A stretch of 7,163 nucleotides of DNA from Congregibacter sp. (lineage in GTDB: Bacteria > Pseudomonadota > Gammaproteobacteria > Pseudomonadales > Halieaceae), in the NCBI GenBank assembly GCA_013911345.1, contig JACETJ010000066.1, positions 1-7,163 of the forward strand. Reading direction: 5' to 3'. A program made the translations under genes and the position numbers. The notes under the pieces were generated by a model. The model had not been told where the DNA came from and did no database searches. It worked only from the letters and a program-made list of their open reading frames with translations. The number at the start of each line of letters is the position of its first letter. Positions within the stretch are counted from its first letter, which is position 1. Shown piece after piece: positions 1 through 5,301 of this stretch.

Positions 1-96
1 ATTCTGCGGCACCTGATCCCGCTGCAGGGCAATCACTCTGTCAGCGATCGCGCGACTGAGCGGTGCGGTTTGGTGGGTGAGCGGTGATACCTGCAT
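1..96 (-). CDS. N-terminal fragment of a possible MmgE/PrpD-family protein (runs off left edge)
   Basis: An open frame starts with ATG at 94-96 and continues to the edge of the window, giving 32 codons. The start is well supported: CCGGAG (103-108 on the minus strand) lies six bases upstream, and just beyond it are a palindromic operator candidate and a -10-like hexamer. The visible peptide has a short polar leader, then a helix-like stretch ADRVIALQRDQVPQN. A helix followed by a Leu/Val-Pro step is usual at the N-terminus of MmgE/PrpD proteins (2-methylcitrate dehydratase, cis-aconitate decarboxylase and relatives). That resemblance is short and by eye only, so the family is tentative, while the presence of a gene is fairly safe. 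It follows the CoA-ester lyase on the same strand after a 76-base gap that seems to hold its own promoter. Confidence 0.5.
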   Translation of the reverse strand, partial: MQVSPLTHQTAPLSRAIADRVIALQRDQVPQN

Positions 97-102
97 CGGG
101 AA

Positions 103-108
103 CTCCGG
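103..108 (-). promoter_or_regulatory. Shine-Dalgarno site CCGGAG for the left-edge gene
   Basis: On the minus strand CCGGAG is followed by six bases and then ATG at 96. This good match and spacing is the main reason for accepting the truncated left-edge frame as a real gene. Confidence 0.6.
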
Positions 109-110
109 AA

Positions 111-122
111 ATGTCCGGACAT
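111..122. promoter_or_regulatory. Perfect 12-bp palindrome ATGTCCGGACAT, candidate GntR/HutC operator
   Basis: The sequence is its own reverse complement and lies just upstream of the Shine-Dalgarno site of the left-edge gene. Its core GTCCGGAC has the GTnnnnAC form; HutC-type GntR regulators typically bind GTnTAnAC-like sites. A near-identical site (1893-1904) lies in front of the GntR gene in this window. On the minus strand, TATCAT (121-126) overlaps its first two bases and could be a -10 hexamer, so bound repressor would block the promoter. No convincing -35 was found at the matching distance. Confidence 0.6.
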
Positions 123-172
123 GATACACCAACCGCTTTAAGATGCCGACTGACCAGCCGGCCATCGGACCC

Positions 173-1060
173 TCAGCTCAGCAATGTATCCGCCAGCGCA
201 AGAATACGCTGACTCTTATAAACAATGGGATAGTCAATAAAATAACCGTCCAACTGGATGGAAGCCGAGCCCTCAGCCTCTGCGGCCTCAAACGCTGCCA
301 CCACTGCTCGGGCATGGGCAATCTCCTCGGCGGAGGGCGTGAATACCTGATGAGTTAATGGAATTTGAGCAGGGTGGATGCAGAGCTTGCCACCGAAGCC
401 GAACTGTTTTCCGTGGCGTGCAGACTGCAAAAACCGCTCATCGTCTTTGATCTGCAAGACGACGGTGTCAATAGGCGGCTCGAGATCACCGAGCCGAGCA
501 GCGTGGGACAGCTTTGCCCTGGCATAAGCCAGCACAGATTCATCAGCATGCCATTCGTAATTCAGATCAAGCGTGTAATCTCCGCCACCAAACGCCATAC
601 GCTTGATGCGGCTGTCGGCGGTAGCAATCTTTCTCGCCCCCTCCACCCCTGCCGCCGTCTCGATAATCGGCATCAGGTCCAAGCTGCCTACCGCCATACC
701 CTGCGCCGTCTCGGCTGCAGCGAGTAAGTTTTCCAGCTGATTGAGACAGGCCCGCGACTCCACCTTTGGCAACACAACGCCATCGAGCCATGGTCCGACC
801 GTGGCTTTGATGTCCTCAGCGCAATAAGGCGTATCGATGCTGTTGACGCGAACGTAGTGTCGGGTACCGCTGTTGGGACGAGCGGTGAAAGCATCCACCA
901 CGCATTGCCGCGCAGCAGGCTTTTCGCTGATCGCCACGGCATCTTCCAGGTCAAGAATGACCGCATCGGCACCCACTTCAAAAACTTTTTCAACGCGCCG
1001 GGGATGGTTCGCGGGCGTGAACAGGAAACTGCGAATGGGCGCGAAATCTTCAGGGGTCAT
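173..1060 (-). CDS. HpcH/HpaI (CitE-like) CoA-ester lyase, citramalyl/malyl/3-hydroxyacyl-CoA type
   Basis: This 295-residue protein of the CitE/CLYBL/Mcl family is expected to make a Mg2+-dependent retro-Claisen cleavage of a 3-hydroxyacyl-CoA in the cytoplasm. Family marks occur in order: RSFLFTPANHP at 10-20 (CoA-binding start of the barrel), DLEDAV at 37-42, an Arg at 71, PIIETAAGV at 131-139 with E134, and FGGGDYTLDL at 157-166 with D161. E134 and D161 are the expected Mg2+ ligands. GKLCIHPAQ follows at 224-232, and the C-terminal GYFIDYP has D276, the likely catalytic Asp of the lid. Length is normal for single-domain CitE-like lyases. The frame is open up to 1261, but the family start is at RSFLFTP, so ATG at 1060 is chosen. 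The regulator's TGA ends one base before it, which suggests translational coupling. Substrate is uncertain: citramalyl-CoA, methylmalyl-CoA and (R)-HMG-CoA are all possible. Confidence 0.9.
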   Translation of the reverse strand: MTPEDFAPIRSFLFTPANHPRRVEKVFEVGADAVILDLEDAVAISEKPAARQCVVDAFTARPNSGTRHYVRVNSIDTPYCAEDIKATVGPWLDGVVLPKVESRACLNQLENLLAAAETAQGMAVGSLDLMPIIETAAGVEGARKIATADSRIKRMAFGGGDYTLDLNYEWHADESVLAYARAKLSHAARLGDLEPPIDTVVLQIKDDERFLQSARHGKQFGFGGKLCIHPAQIPLTHQVFTPSAEEIAHARAVVAAFEAAEAEGSASIQLDGYFIDYPIVYKSQRILALADTLLS

Positions 1061-1061
1061 T

Positions 1062-1865
1062 TCAGTTATTCCAGGACCAGTGATCGGCGGTTTGCCAGCC
1101 GCGGGTGAACTCAAACGTATAGCTATAGTTGCTGGCAGGATGCTCAGAGATCGACACCTCGAAAGTGCGCCCGCCCAGTCCCTCATAAAATCGACTGACG
1201 CTGAGGGAGGGCGAGCCCGGCTCCACACCCAGCACCGCGGCTTTCTGATCTGACAAGACACCCGCAGTTAGGCGAACTGTGATGTTTTCGATGGATTCTT
1301 TGAAGGTCTCGGCAATCATTTCATACACGGGACGCGAGCTAGCACCGAGCCGCTGGGCTATTGATCCGTACTCCGGAATGACATAGACGTCAGTCAGGCA
1401 AATCGGCATTCCCTCATCTCCCAGCGTGCGCAAGCCGGAAATCTGGACCCATTCGTCTCCCACCTGACAGCCCAGCTCCTTGGCCAGCGGCTTGTCCGCT
1501 CTAATACGATCGTCGGACAGCAGTCGAAAAATACTGCTGTCGGGATAACTGAAGAGCTCTGAAGGCGAGCGCACCATTTGTACAAAAGCGGGCGAGGCCT
1601 CGGTAGAGAGCACTAGAGTACCCCGCCCTCGCTGACGCTTCACCAGACCCATATCCTCCAGCACACGCAACGCCTCTCGGATCGTATGCCGACTGGCATC
1701 AAAGCGGTCGATCAGTTCCAGCTCTCCGGGTAAAAAAGTGCCGACAGGAAACTTCCCCTCGCGGATGCCCGCTAGCAGGGTGTCAGCAATCTTCCGGTAC
1801 AGCGGCACTCGGGACGACCCTTGTGGCCCCTCATGGGCCCGCTTTCTCACTTGCTCAACTTGCAT
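1062..1865 (-). CDS. GntR-family (HutC/UTRA) transcriptional regulator
   Basis: This 267-residue regulator is counted from ATG at 1865. A winged-helix GntR domain covers about residues 20-87: VPLYRKIADTL, then LPGELELIDRF, then SRHTIREALRVLEDMGLV as the recognition-helix region and a RQRGRGTLV wing. A UTRA ligand-binding domain covers about 100-255, with EWVQISGLRT, a PICLTDVYV strand and the closing SISEHPASNYSYTFEF region. Upstream ATGs at 1892 and 1904 are in frame, but the predicted transcription start (about 1896) lies downstream of the 1904 codon and only a few bases ahead of 1892, so 1865 is preferred although its Shine-Dalgarno is weak (a G-run 12 bases upstream). It is divergent from the MaoC gene and ends one base before the lyase start. 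It probably represses its own operon and the left-edge gene through the two palindromes, with release by a pathway acid or CoA ester; the effector is unknown. Confidence 0.9.
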   Translation of the reverse strand: MQVEQVRKRAHEGPQGSSRVPLYRKIADTLLAGIREGKFPVGTFLPGELELIDRFDASRHTIREALRVLEDMGLVKRQRGRGTLVLSTEASPAFVQMVRSPSELFSYPDSSIFRLLSDDRIRADKPLAKELGCQVGDEWVQISGLRTLGDEGMPICLTDVYVIPEYGSIAQRLGASSRPVYEMIAETFKESIENITVRLTAGVLSDQKAAVLGVEPGSPSLSVSRFYEGLGGRTFEVSISEHPASNYSYTFEFTRGWQTADHWSWNN

Positions 1866-1892
1866 GACAGGTCTGAACCCCCCAAACTTCAT

Positions 1893-1904
1893 TTGTCCAG
1901 ACAT
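1893..1904. promoter_or_regulatory. Palindrome TTGTCCAGACAT, candidate autoregulatory GntR operator
   Basis: TGTC-CA-GACA is an inverted repeat with GTCCAGAC as its core, close to the HutC-type GTnTAnAC pattern. It differs from the 111-122 palindrome at two of twelve bases. It lies between the divergent regulator and MaoC genes and covers the predicted regulator transcription start, a standard position for autorepression. It may also act on the MaoC promoter, because TTGTCC (1893-1898) could serve as a weak plus-strand -35. Confidence 0.65.
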
Positions 1905-1930
1905 TTTAGATGGTTATCGGGTGACCACAA
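1903..1930 (-). promoter_or_regulatory. Predicted sigma-70 promoter of the regulator-lyase operon
   Basis: On the minus strand TTGTGG (1925-1930) is followed by 16 bases and TAAAAT (1903-1908). The -10 matches the consensus at five of six positions, the -35 at three. Transcription would start near 1896, inside the operator and about 30 bases before the chosen ATG at 1865. This is a prediction from sequence only. Confidence 0.5.
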
Positions 1931-1962
1931 CCCGTTCTATCACTCTCACAAGGTATTTGATC

Positions 1963-2451
1963 ATGGCCAAAACCTCCGCAAAGGCGCGCTACGCCCACCA
2001 AAGCGGTCGTCACTTTGAGGACTTTACGGTGGGGGACATCTATCACCACCTGCCTGGCAGAACAATCTCGCAACACGACAACGCTTGGTTCACTTTACTG
2101 ACGATGAACACCCACCCTTTGCATTTCGATGAAGAATACGCCGCGGAAACAGAGTTCGGGCGGCCTCTGGTCGCCAGCCCCCTGACCGTCGCCATCATAG
2201 TGGGCATGAGTGTGTCGGATGTTAGCGAGGCGGCTATTGCCAATTTGGGCTGGAAGGAGATCAAACTGCCAGCTCCCGTATTTCCTGGAGATACCCTCTA
2301 CGCCAATACCGAGGTGTTGGACAAACGCGAGTCACGCTCCCGGCCTAACGCCGGTATCGTCAGCGTACTCACCCGGGGCATCAATCAAGATGATACCGAG
2401 GTGTGTGTCTTTGAACGTCAGATCCTGATTCCCAAGCGCAACCCCGCCTAA
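1963..2451 (+). CDS. MaoC-family (hot-dog fold) enoyl-CoA hydratase/dehydratase
   Basis: This 162-residue single hot-dog protein probably adds water to a 2-enoyl-CoA, giving a 3-hydroxyacyl-CoA. HFEDFTVGDIYHHLPGRTIS (17-36) is the usual MaoC lead-in. The hydratase motif region is TMNTHPLHFDEEYAA (47-61), followed by FGRPLVASPLTVAIIVG (65-81) and VFPGDTLYANTEVLDKRESR (106-125), the end of the fold. The conserved catalytic His is H54. The Asp normally five residues before it (TGDxNPxH) is Asn49 here, and the motif Asn is His51. ATG at 1963 is chosen because AAGGT at 1950-1954 is well spaced and homology begins there, although the frame stays open upstream. The stop lies 23 bases before the acyl-CoA dehydrogenase, so the two form an operon. 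It resembles the M. tuberculosis Rv2499c type. It is far shorter than the double hot-dog mesaconyl-CoA hydratase of the ethylmalonyl-CoA pathway. Confidence 0.9.
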   Translation: MAKTSAKARYAHQSGRHFEDFTVGDIYHHLPGRTISQHDNAWFTLLTMNTHPLHFDEEYAAETEFGRPLVASPLTVAIIVGMSVSDVSEAAIANLGWKEIKLPAPVFPGDTLYANTEVLDKRESRSRPNAGIVSVLTRGINQDDTEVCVFERQILIPKRNPA

Positions 2452-2463
2452 GCCCTTTTTTTT

Positions 2464-2467
2464 GGAG
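2464..2467 (+). promoter_or_regulatory. Shine-Dalgarno GGAG of the acyl-CoA dehydrogenase, directly after an eight-T run
   Basis: GGAG is followed by seven bases and ATG at 2475. The run of eight Ts at 2456-2463 abuts it with no stem upstream, so it is not a rho-independent terminator. An unstructured U-rich leader could aid ribosome loading. Confidence 0.6.
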
Positions 2468-2474
2468 AAATCCC

Positions 2475-3623
2475 ATGAGCCACGACGCCTCTGTCGAGCT
2501 ACAAATTCTTGCCACCATCGACAAGTGGGTCGAGCAGGAACTGCGCCCCATCGCTCGCGAGTACGATCAAGCAGACGAATACCCAGCCGATCTGGTGGAG
2601 CAAATGAAGGAATTGGGACTGTTTGGCGCCACGATCTCTGAAGAGTATGGCGGTCTCGGTCTCAGCGCTTCAATTTACTCTCGTATCGTCTCGCGGATTT
2701 GCGAAGTCTGGATGGCACCTTCAGGTATTTTCAACTCCCATCTGATCATGGCGAGCTGTGTCGAACGCGCAGGCACGCAGGCACAGAAGGAGCACTTCCT
2801 ACCCAAATTTGCTTCGGGTGAACTGCGTGGAGGCATTGGTCTCACTGAGCCAGATGCAGGATCAGACCTACAGGGTATTCGCTTAGTCGCCAAGAAAGAT
2901 GGCGATGACTACATACTGAACGGCACCAAAACCTGGATTTCAAATGGCATCAACGGTAATTGCCTGGCCGTGCTGACCAAAACCGATCCGAGCGCCTCTC
3001 CACCTCACCGCGGCATGAGCCTCTTCATCTGCGAAAAAGGCGAAGGCTTCAGTGTGGGGAAAAAGCTCAAGAAGCTGGGTTATCGTTCGATCGATAGCGC
3101 CGAACTGATCTTTGATGACTTCCGCGTGTCTGCAGACAACCTCGTGGGAGGCGAAGAAGGCAGGGGCTTTCAACAGGTAGCAGGCGGGCTGGAGTTGGGC
3201 CGAATTAATATTGCGGCGCGAGGCGCCGGCATGGCTAAGGGCGCGACTAACATGGCACTGCATTACGCGATGGACCGAAAAACCTTCGGCAAGACGATCG
3301 CAGAACATCAGGCCATTCAGTTGAAGCTGGCCGAGATGTCGACCCGAGCGGCCGCTGCTGAATTGCTAGTGCACCAAGCCGCGGAAAAATTTGATCAACA
3401 TGAGCGCTGCGATCTGGAAGCAGGGCAAGCCAAATTTTTTGCTTCTGAGGCAGCAGTGCAAAACAGTTTAGATGCGATGCGTGTCTTCGGTGGCTACAGC
3501 TACTCACCCGAGTATGAGATCGAACGCTTCTACCGAGACGCACCGCTGCTCTGTATTGGCGAAGGCACCAACGAGATTCAGCGCATGATCATCGCCAAAC
3601 AGATGGTGGCGCGGGCCAGTTGA
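2475..3623 (+). CDS. Acyl-CoA dehydrogenase (FAD, short/branched-chain type)
   Basis: This 382-residue flavoprotein is of normal length for the medium/short-chain acyl-CoA dehydrogenase family. It oxidises an acyl-CoA to the trans-2-enoyl-CoA and passes electrons to ETF. The N-terminal helical domain runs to about 115. Signature GLTEPDAGSD at 122-131 begins the FAD-binding beta domain, with TKTWISNG at 151-158. The C-terminal domain has DRKTFGKTIAEHQAIQ at 267-282, MRVFGGYSYSPEYEIERFYRDA at 335-356 (second signature), and IGEGTNEIQR at 361-370. E363 is at the classical catalytic-base position. At the alternative site used by isovaleryl-CoA dehydrogenase, the residue before the conserved Arg (LELGR, 240-243) is Gly, so it is not of that type. 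It forms an operon with MaoC, whose substrate it may supply, and resembles the FadE19 group near the Rv2498c lyase. The exact chain is unknown. Its TGA directly abuts the stop of the convergent nitroreductase. Confidence 0.95.
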   Translation: MSHDASVELQILATIDKWVEQELRPIAREYDQADEYPADLVEQMKELGLFGATISEEYGGLGLSASIYSRIVSRICEVWMAPSGIFNSHLIMASCVERAGTQAQKEHFLPKFASGELRGGIGLTEPDAGSDLQGIRLVAKKDGDDYILNGTKTWISNGINGNCLAVLTKTDPSASPPHRGMSLFICEKGEGFSVGKKLKKLGYRSIDSAELIFDDFRVSADNLVGGEEGRGFQQVAGGLELGRINIAARGAGMAKGATNMALHYAMDRKTFGKTIAEHQAIQLKLAEMSTRAAAAELLVHQAAEKFDQHERCDLEAGQAKFFASEAAVQNSLDAMRVFGGYSYSPEYEIERFYRDAPLLCIGEGTNEIQRMIIAKQMVARAS

Positions 3624-4292
3624 TCAATCCAGCACCGTCATGAACTCGCGTGCATCCAGTCTTTGGGTGCGGTAGGTATTGATTAGCGCTTCCGGGTCAG
3701 CGTATCCCAGAGACATGCCGCATACGAGCATCTGCTCGGCGGGGGCATCTAGAATAGACATGACCGTATCATGGTAAGGGCAGAACGCTGCTTGCGCGCA
3801 GGTCTCCATCCCCATTTCCCGGGCGGCCAACATGAAAGACTGTAAGAACATCCCATAGTCGACCCAGCTACCCTGCTCCATATCTCGATCAATGGTAAAA
3901 AACAGGGCAACCGGGGCACCAAAGAACTGATAGTTCTGCACGCGGTAGTTTTTTACTGCCTCAACGTCCTGCCGCTCTATACCCAACAGCCCATATAGCC
4001 CGAAGCCCGTTTGGCGGCGTCGACCGATGTAGGGCTGCCGCCACTGGCGAGGATAGTAGTGGTATTCGTATTCGCCTTCATCACCATCGAGATAGCGCGC
4101 TGAACACGCTTCAGTAATGCGCTCTTTGCGTTCATGACGAACGATATATGCATGCCAGGGCTGAATGTTGGACCCAGACGGCGCCCGCCCCGCAATGGTC
4201 AAAAGCGCTTCGATCTGTTCGTCAGCGACCGGTCTATCGCTCAGGAAAGCACGAATACTCTGACGACCGACAATGGCCTCACTGACGCGCAC
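3624..4292 (-). CDS. Nitroreductase-family FMN oxidoreductase
   Basis: This 222-residue flavoprotein is probably a cytoplasmic NAD(P)H-dependent reductase. FMN-binding marks are GRQSIRAF at 9-16, APSGSNIQPW at 37-46, and EMGMETCAQAAF at 159-170 followed by CGMSLGYADP at 191-200. A loop YYPRQWRQPY (79-88) followed by GRRRQTG is of the type seen in the 4-nitrobenzoate-reductase branch, a weak subfamily clue. The start is GTG at 4290-4292. An in-frame TAG lies two codons upstream and no in-frame Met exists near the conserved N-terminus, so GTG is the only sensible start. It has almost no Shine-Dalgarno and begins eight bases after the stop of the HMG-CoA-lyase-like gene, suggesting coupled translation. 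Its job in an acyl-CoA pathway is not evident: enone or nitro-compound reduction, or flavin recycling, are guesses. Confidence 0.9.
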   Translation of the reverse strand: MRVSEAIVGRQSIRAFLSDRPVADEQIEALLTIAGRAPSGSNIQPWHAYIVRHERKERITEACSARYLDGDEGEYEYHYYPRQWRQPYIGRRRQTGFGLYGLLGIERQDVEAVKNYRVQNYQFFGAPVALFFTIDRDMEQGSWVDYGMFLQSFMLAAREMGMETCAQAAFCPYHDTVMSILDAPAEQMLVCGMSLGYADPEALINTYRTQRLDAREFMTVLD

Positions 4293-4300
4293 AGCCTAGA

Positions 4301-5197
4301 TTAAGCGCACTGCTTGGAAAGCCAGGTGTGGGCTCTTCCACCCTGAGGCGCACCAATCATGTCACTCAACAACGCGACAGCCTTCAATAACTTGGGCATT
4401 TTCAAACCGGTTTCATAACCAATGGATTCACACAACATGACCACGTCCTCAGTGGCCACATTGCCTTTGGCACCGGGCGCAAAGGGACAGCCGCCCAACC
4501 CACCTGCAGAGGCATCAAATTGACGGACGCCCGCCTGCAGCGCGGCGTAAACGTTAGCCAAGCCCATGGCGCGGGTGTCGTGGAAATGACAGCCTAATCG
4601 CTCCGACCCATATCGATTTACCAACTTTTCCATCATTGACTGCACCGCCGCGGGGTTGGCCGCGCCAATCGTGTCGGCAATCATCAAACGCGCAGGTTGA
4701 TGCTGCATCAGCCGGTCAACCTGTTCCAGCACAAGCGACTCGTCTACGGCGCCCTCATAAGGACACTCAAAGGCCACGGCGAGATAAGCATGGATATCGA
4801 CGCCCTCTGCTGCCGCACGATCGAGAATCTCCTCCCCCATAGTGAAGGTATCCTCAAGGCTTTTGCGGATATTGTTTTGATTCATTTCCTCAGTTGCCGC
4901 TAACGCAATGGCATGACTGCGGATCCCGGCTCTCACCGCCAGTTCATAACCCTTCATATTCGGAACAAGCGCGCTGTATGCGAGCGATGCCAGAGGAAGG
5001 TTGGCTGCAATCTCGTCCGTACCGGCCATTTGTGGCACCGCCTTTGGCGACACAAACGATCCAATCTCGAGCTCAGGCACTCCGGTCTCTGCGAGCGCCG
5101 CCAAAAGAGCGATCCGTTGCTCAACGGACAAATGCTTTGGCTGAGCCTGCAGGCCATCTCTGGCCGCCACCTCTTTGATAATCACCCTTTCAGCCAT
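4301..5197 (-). CDS. Hydroxymethylglutaryl-CoA lyase-family enzyme
   Basis: This 298-residue TIM-barrel enzyme belongs to the HMGL-like branch, which cleaves 3-hydroxy-3-methylglutaryl-CoA to acetyl-CoA and acetoacetate, the last step of leucine breakdown. The visible active site is EVAARDGLQ at 9-17 (R13, D14), EIGSFVSPKAVPQM at 44-57, CHFHD at 203-207 (H204 and H206 as metal ligands), and the loop AGGLGGCPFAPGAKGN at 231-246, with catalytic Cys at 237 and N246. The human sequence after CHFHDT reads YGQ; this one has RAM, so a related substrate with another side chain is possible. The start is ATG at 5197, six bases after a near-perfect AAGGAG. The frame also has an earlier Met at 5230 without such a site. 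It lies between the AceE-like E1 upstream (104-base gap) and the nitroreductase (8 bases). Confidence 0.9.
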   Translation of the reverse strand: MAERVIIKEVAARDGLQAQPKHLSVEQRIALLAALAETGVPELEIGSFVSPKAVPQMAGTDEIAANLPLASLAYSALVPNMKGYELAVRAGIRSHAIALAATEEMNQNNIRKSLEDTFTMGEEILDRAAAEGVDIHAYLAVAFECPYEGAVDESLVLEQVDRLMQHQPARLMIADTIGAANPAAVQSMMEKLVNRYGSERLGCHFHDTRAMGLANVYAALQAGVRQFDASAGGLGGCPFAPGAKGNVATEDVVMLCESIGYETGLKMPKLLKAVALLSDMIGAPQGGRAHTWLSKQCA

Positions 5198-5203
5198 TGT
5201 TCT

Positions 5204-5209
5204 CTCCTT
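5204..5209 (-). promoter_or_regulatory. Shine-Dalgarno AAGGAG of the HMG-CoA-lyase-like gene
   Basis: On the minus strand AAGGAG is followed by six bases (AGAACA, ending at 5198 on the plus-strand scale) and ATG at 5197. It settles that start against the upstream in-frame Met at 5230. It is the best-matching ribosome site in the window, implying good translation. Confidence 0.8.
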
Positions 5210-5259
5210 GTGAGGGCCATCCGAAGGCACCGTCTCGCACGTCTAAGGGAGCCAAGTTT

Positions 5260-5281
5260 AGCGCCACTGGATCAGCGCCAC
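5260..5281. repeat. Direct repeat AGCGCCAC, two copies 14 bases apart
   Basis: AGCGCCAC occurs at 5260-5267 and at 5274-5281, in the 104-base gap between the E1 stop and the HMG-CoA-lyase start. No clear terminator hairpin with a T-run and no strong promoter were found in this gap. Tandem half-sites for a regulator or chance are both possible. Confidence 0.3.
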
Positions 5282-5301
5282 CACTCAGGACTCGTGCTCA
5301 C

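Noticed and set aside
127..172. Terminator after the CitE-like lyase
   Set aside because: GC-rich sequence around GCCGGC can fold weakly, but there is no adequate stem with a T-run.
1061..1261. N-terminal extension of the CitE-like lyase up to an ATG at 1261
   Set aside because: It lies inside the GntR coding region in another frame, has no family resemblance, and the lyase fold starts right after ATG at 1060.
1738..1962. N-terminal extension of the MaoC protein from 1738
   Set aside because: It overlaps the regulator gene and its control region, and the family sequence and a Shine-Dalgarno support 1963.
2452..2474. Eight-T run as a terminator between MaoC and the dehydrogenase
   Set aside because: No GC-rich stem precedes it and it directly joins the Shine-Dalgarno of the next gene.
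173..3623. Identity as the late ethylmalonyl-CoA pathway (methylsuccinyl-CoA dehydrogenase, mesaconyl-CoA hydratase, malyl-CoA lyase)
   Set aside because: The dehydrogenase (382 aa) and the hydratase (162 aa, single hot-dog) are much shorter than the dedicated enzymes of that pathway.
4227..4234. Palindrome GACCGGTC as a third operator
   Set aside because: It is inside the nitroreductase coding sequence, and its half-sites do not match TGTC/GACA.
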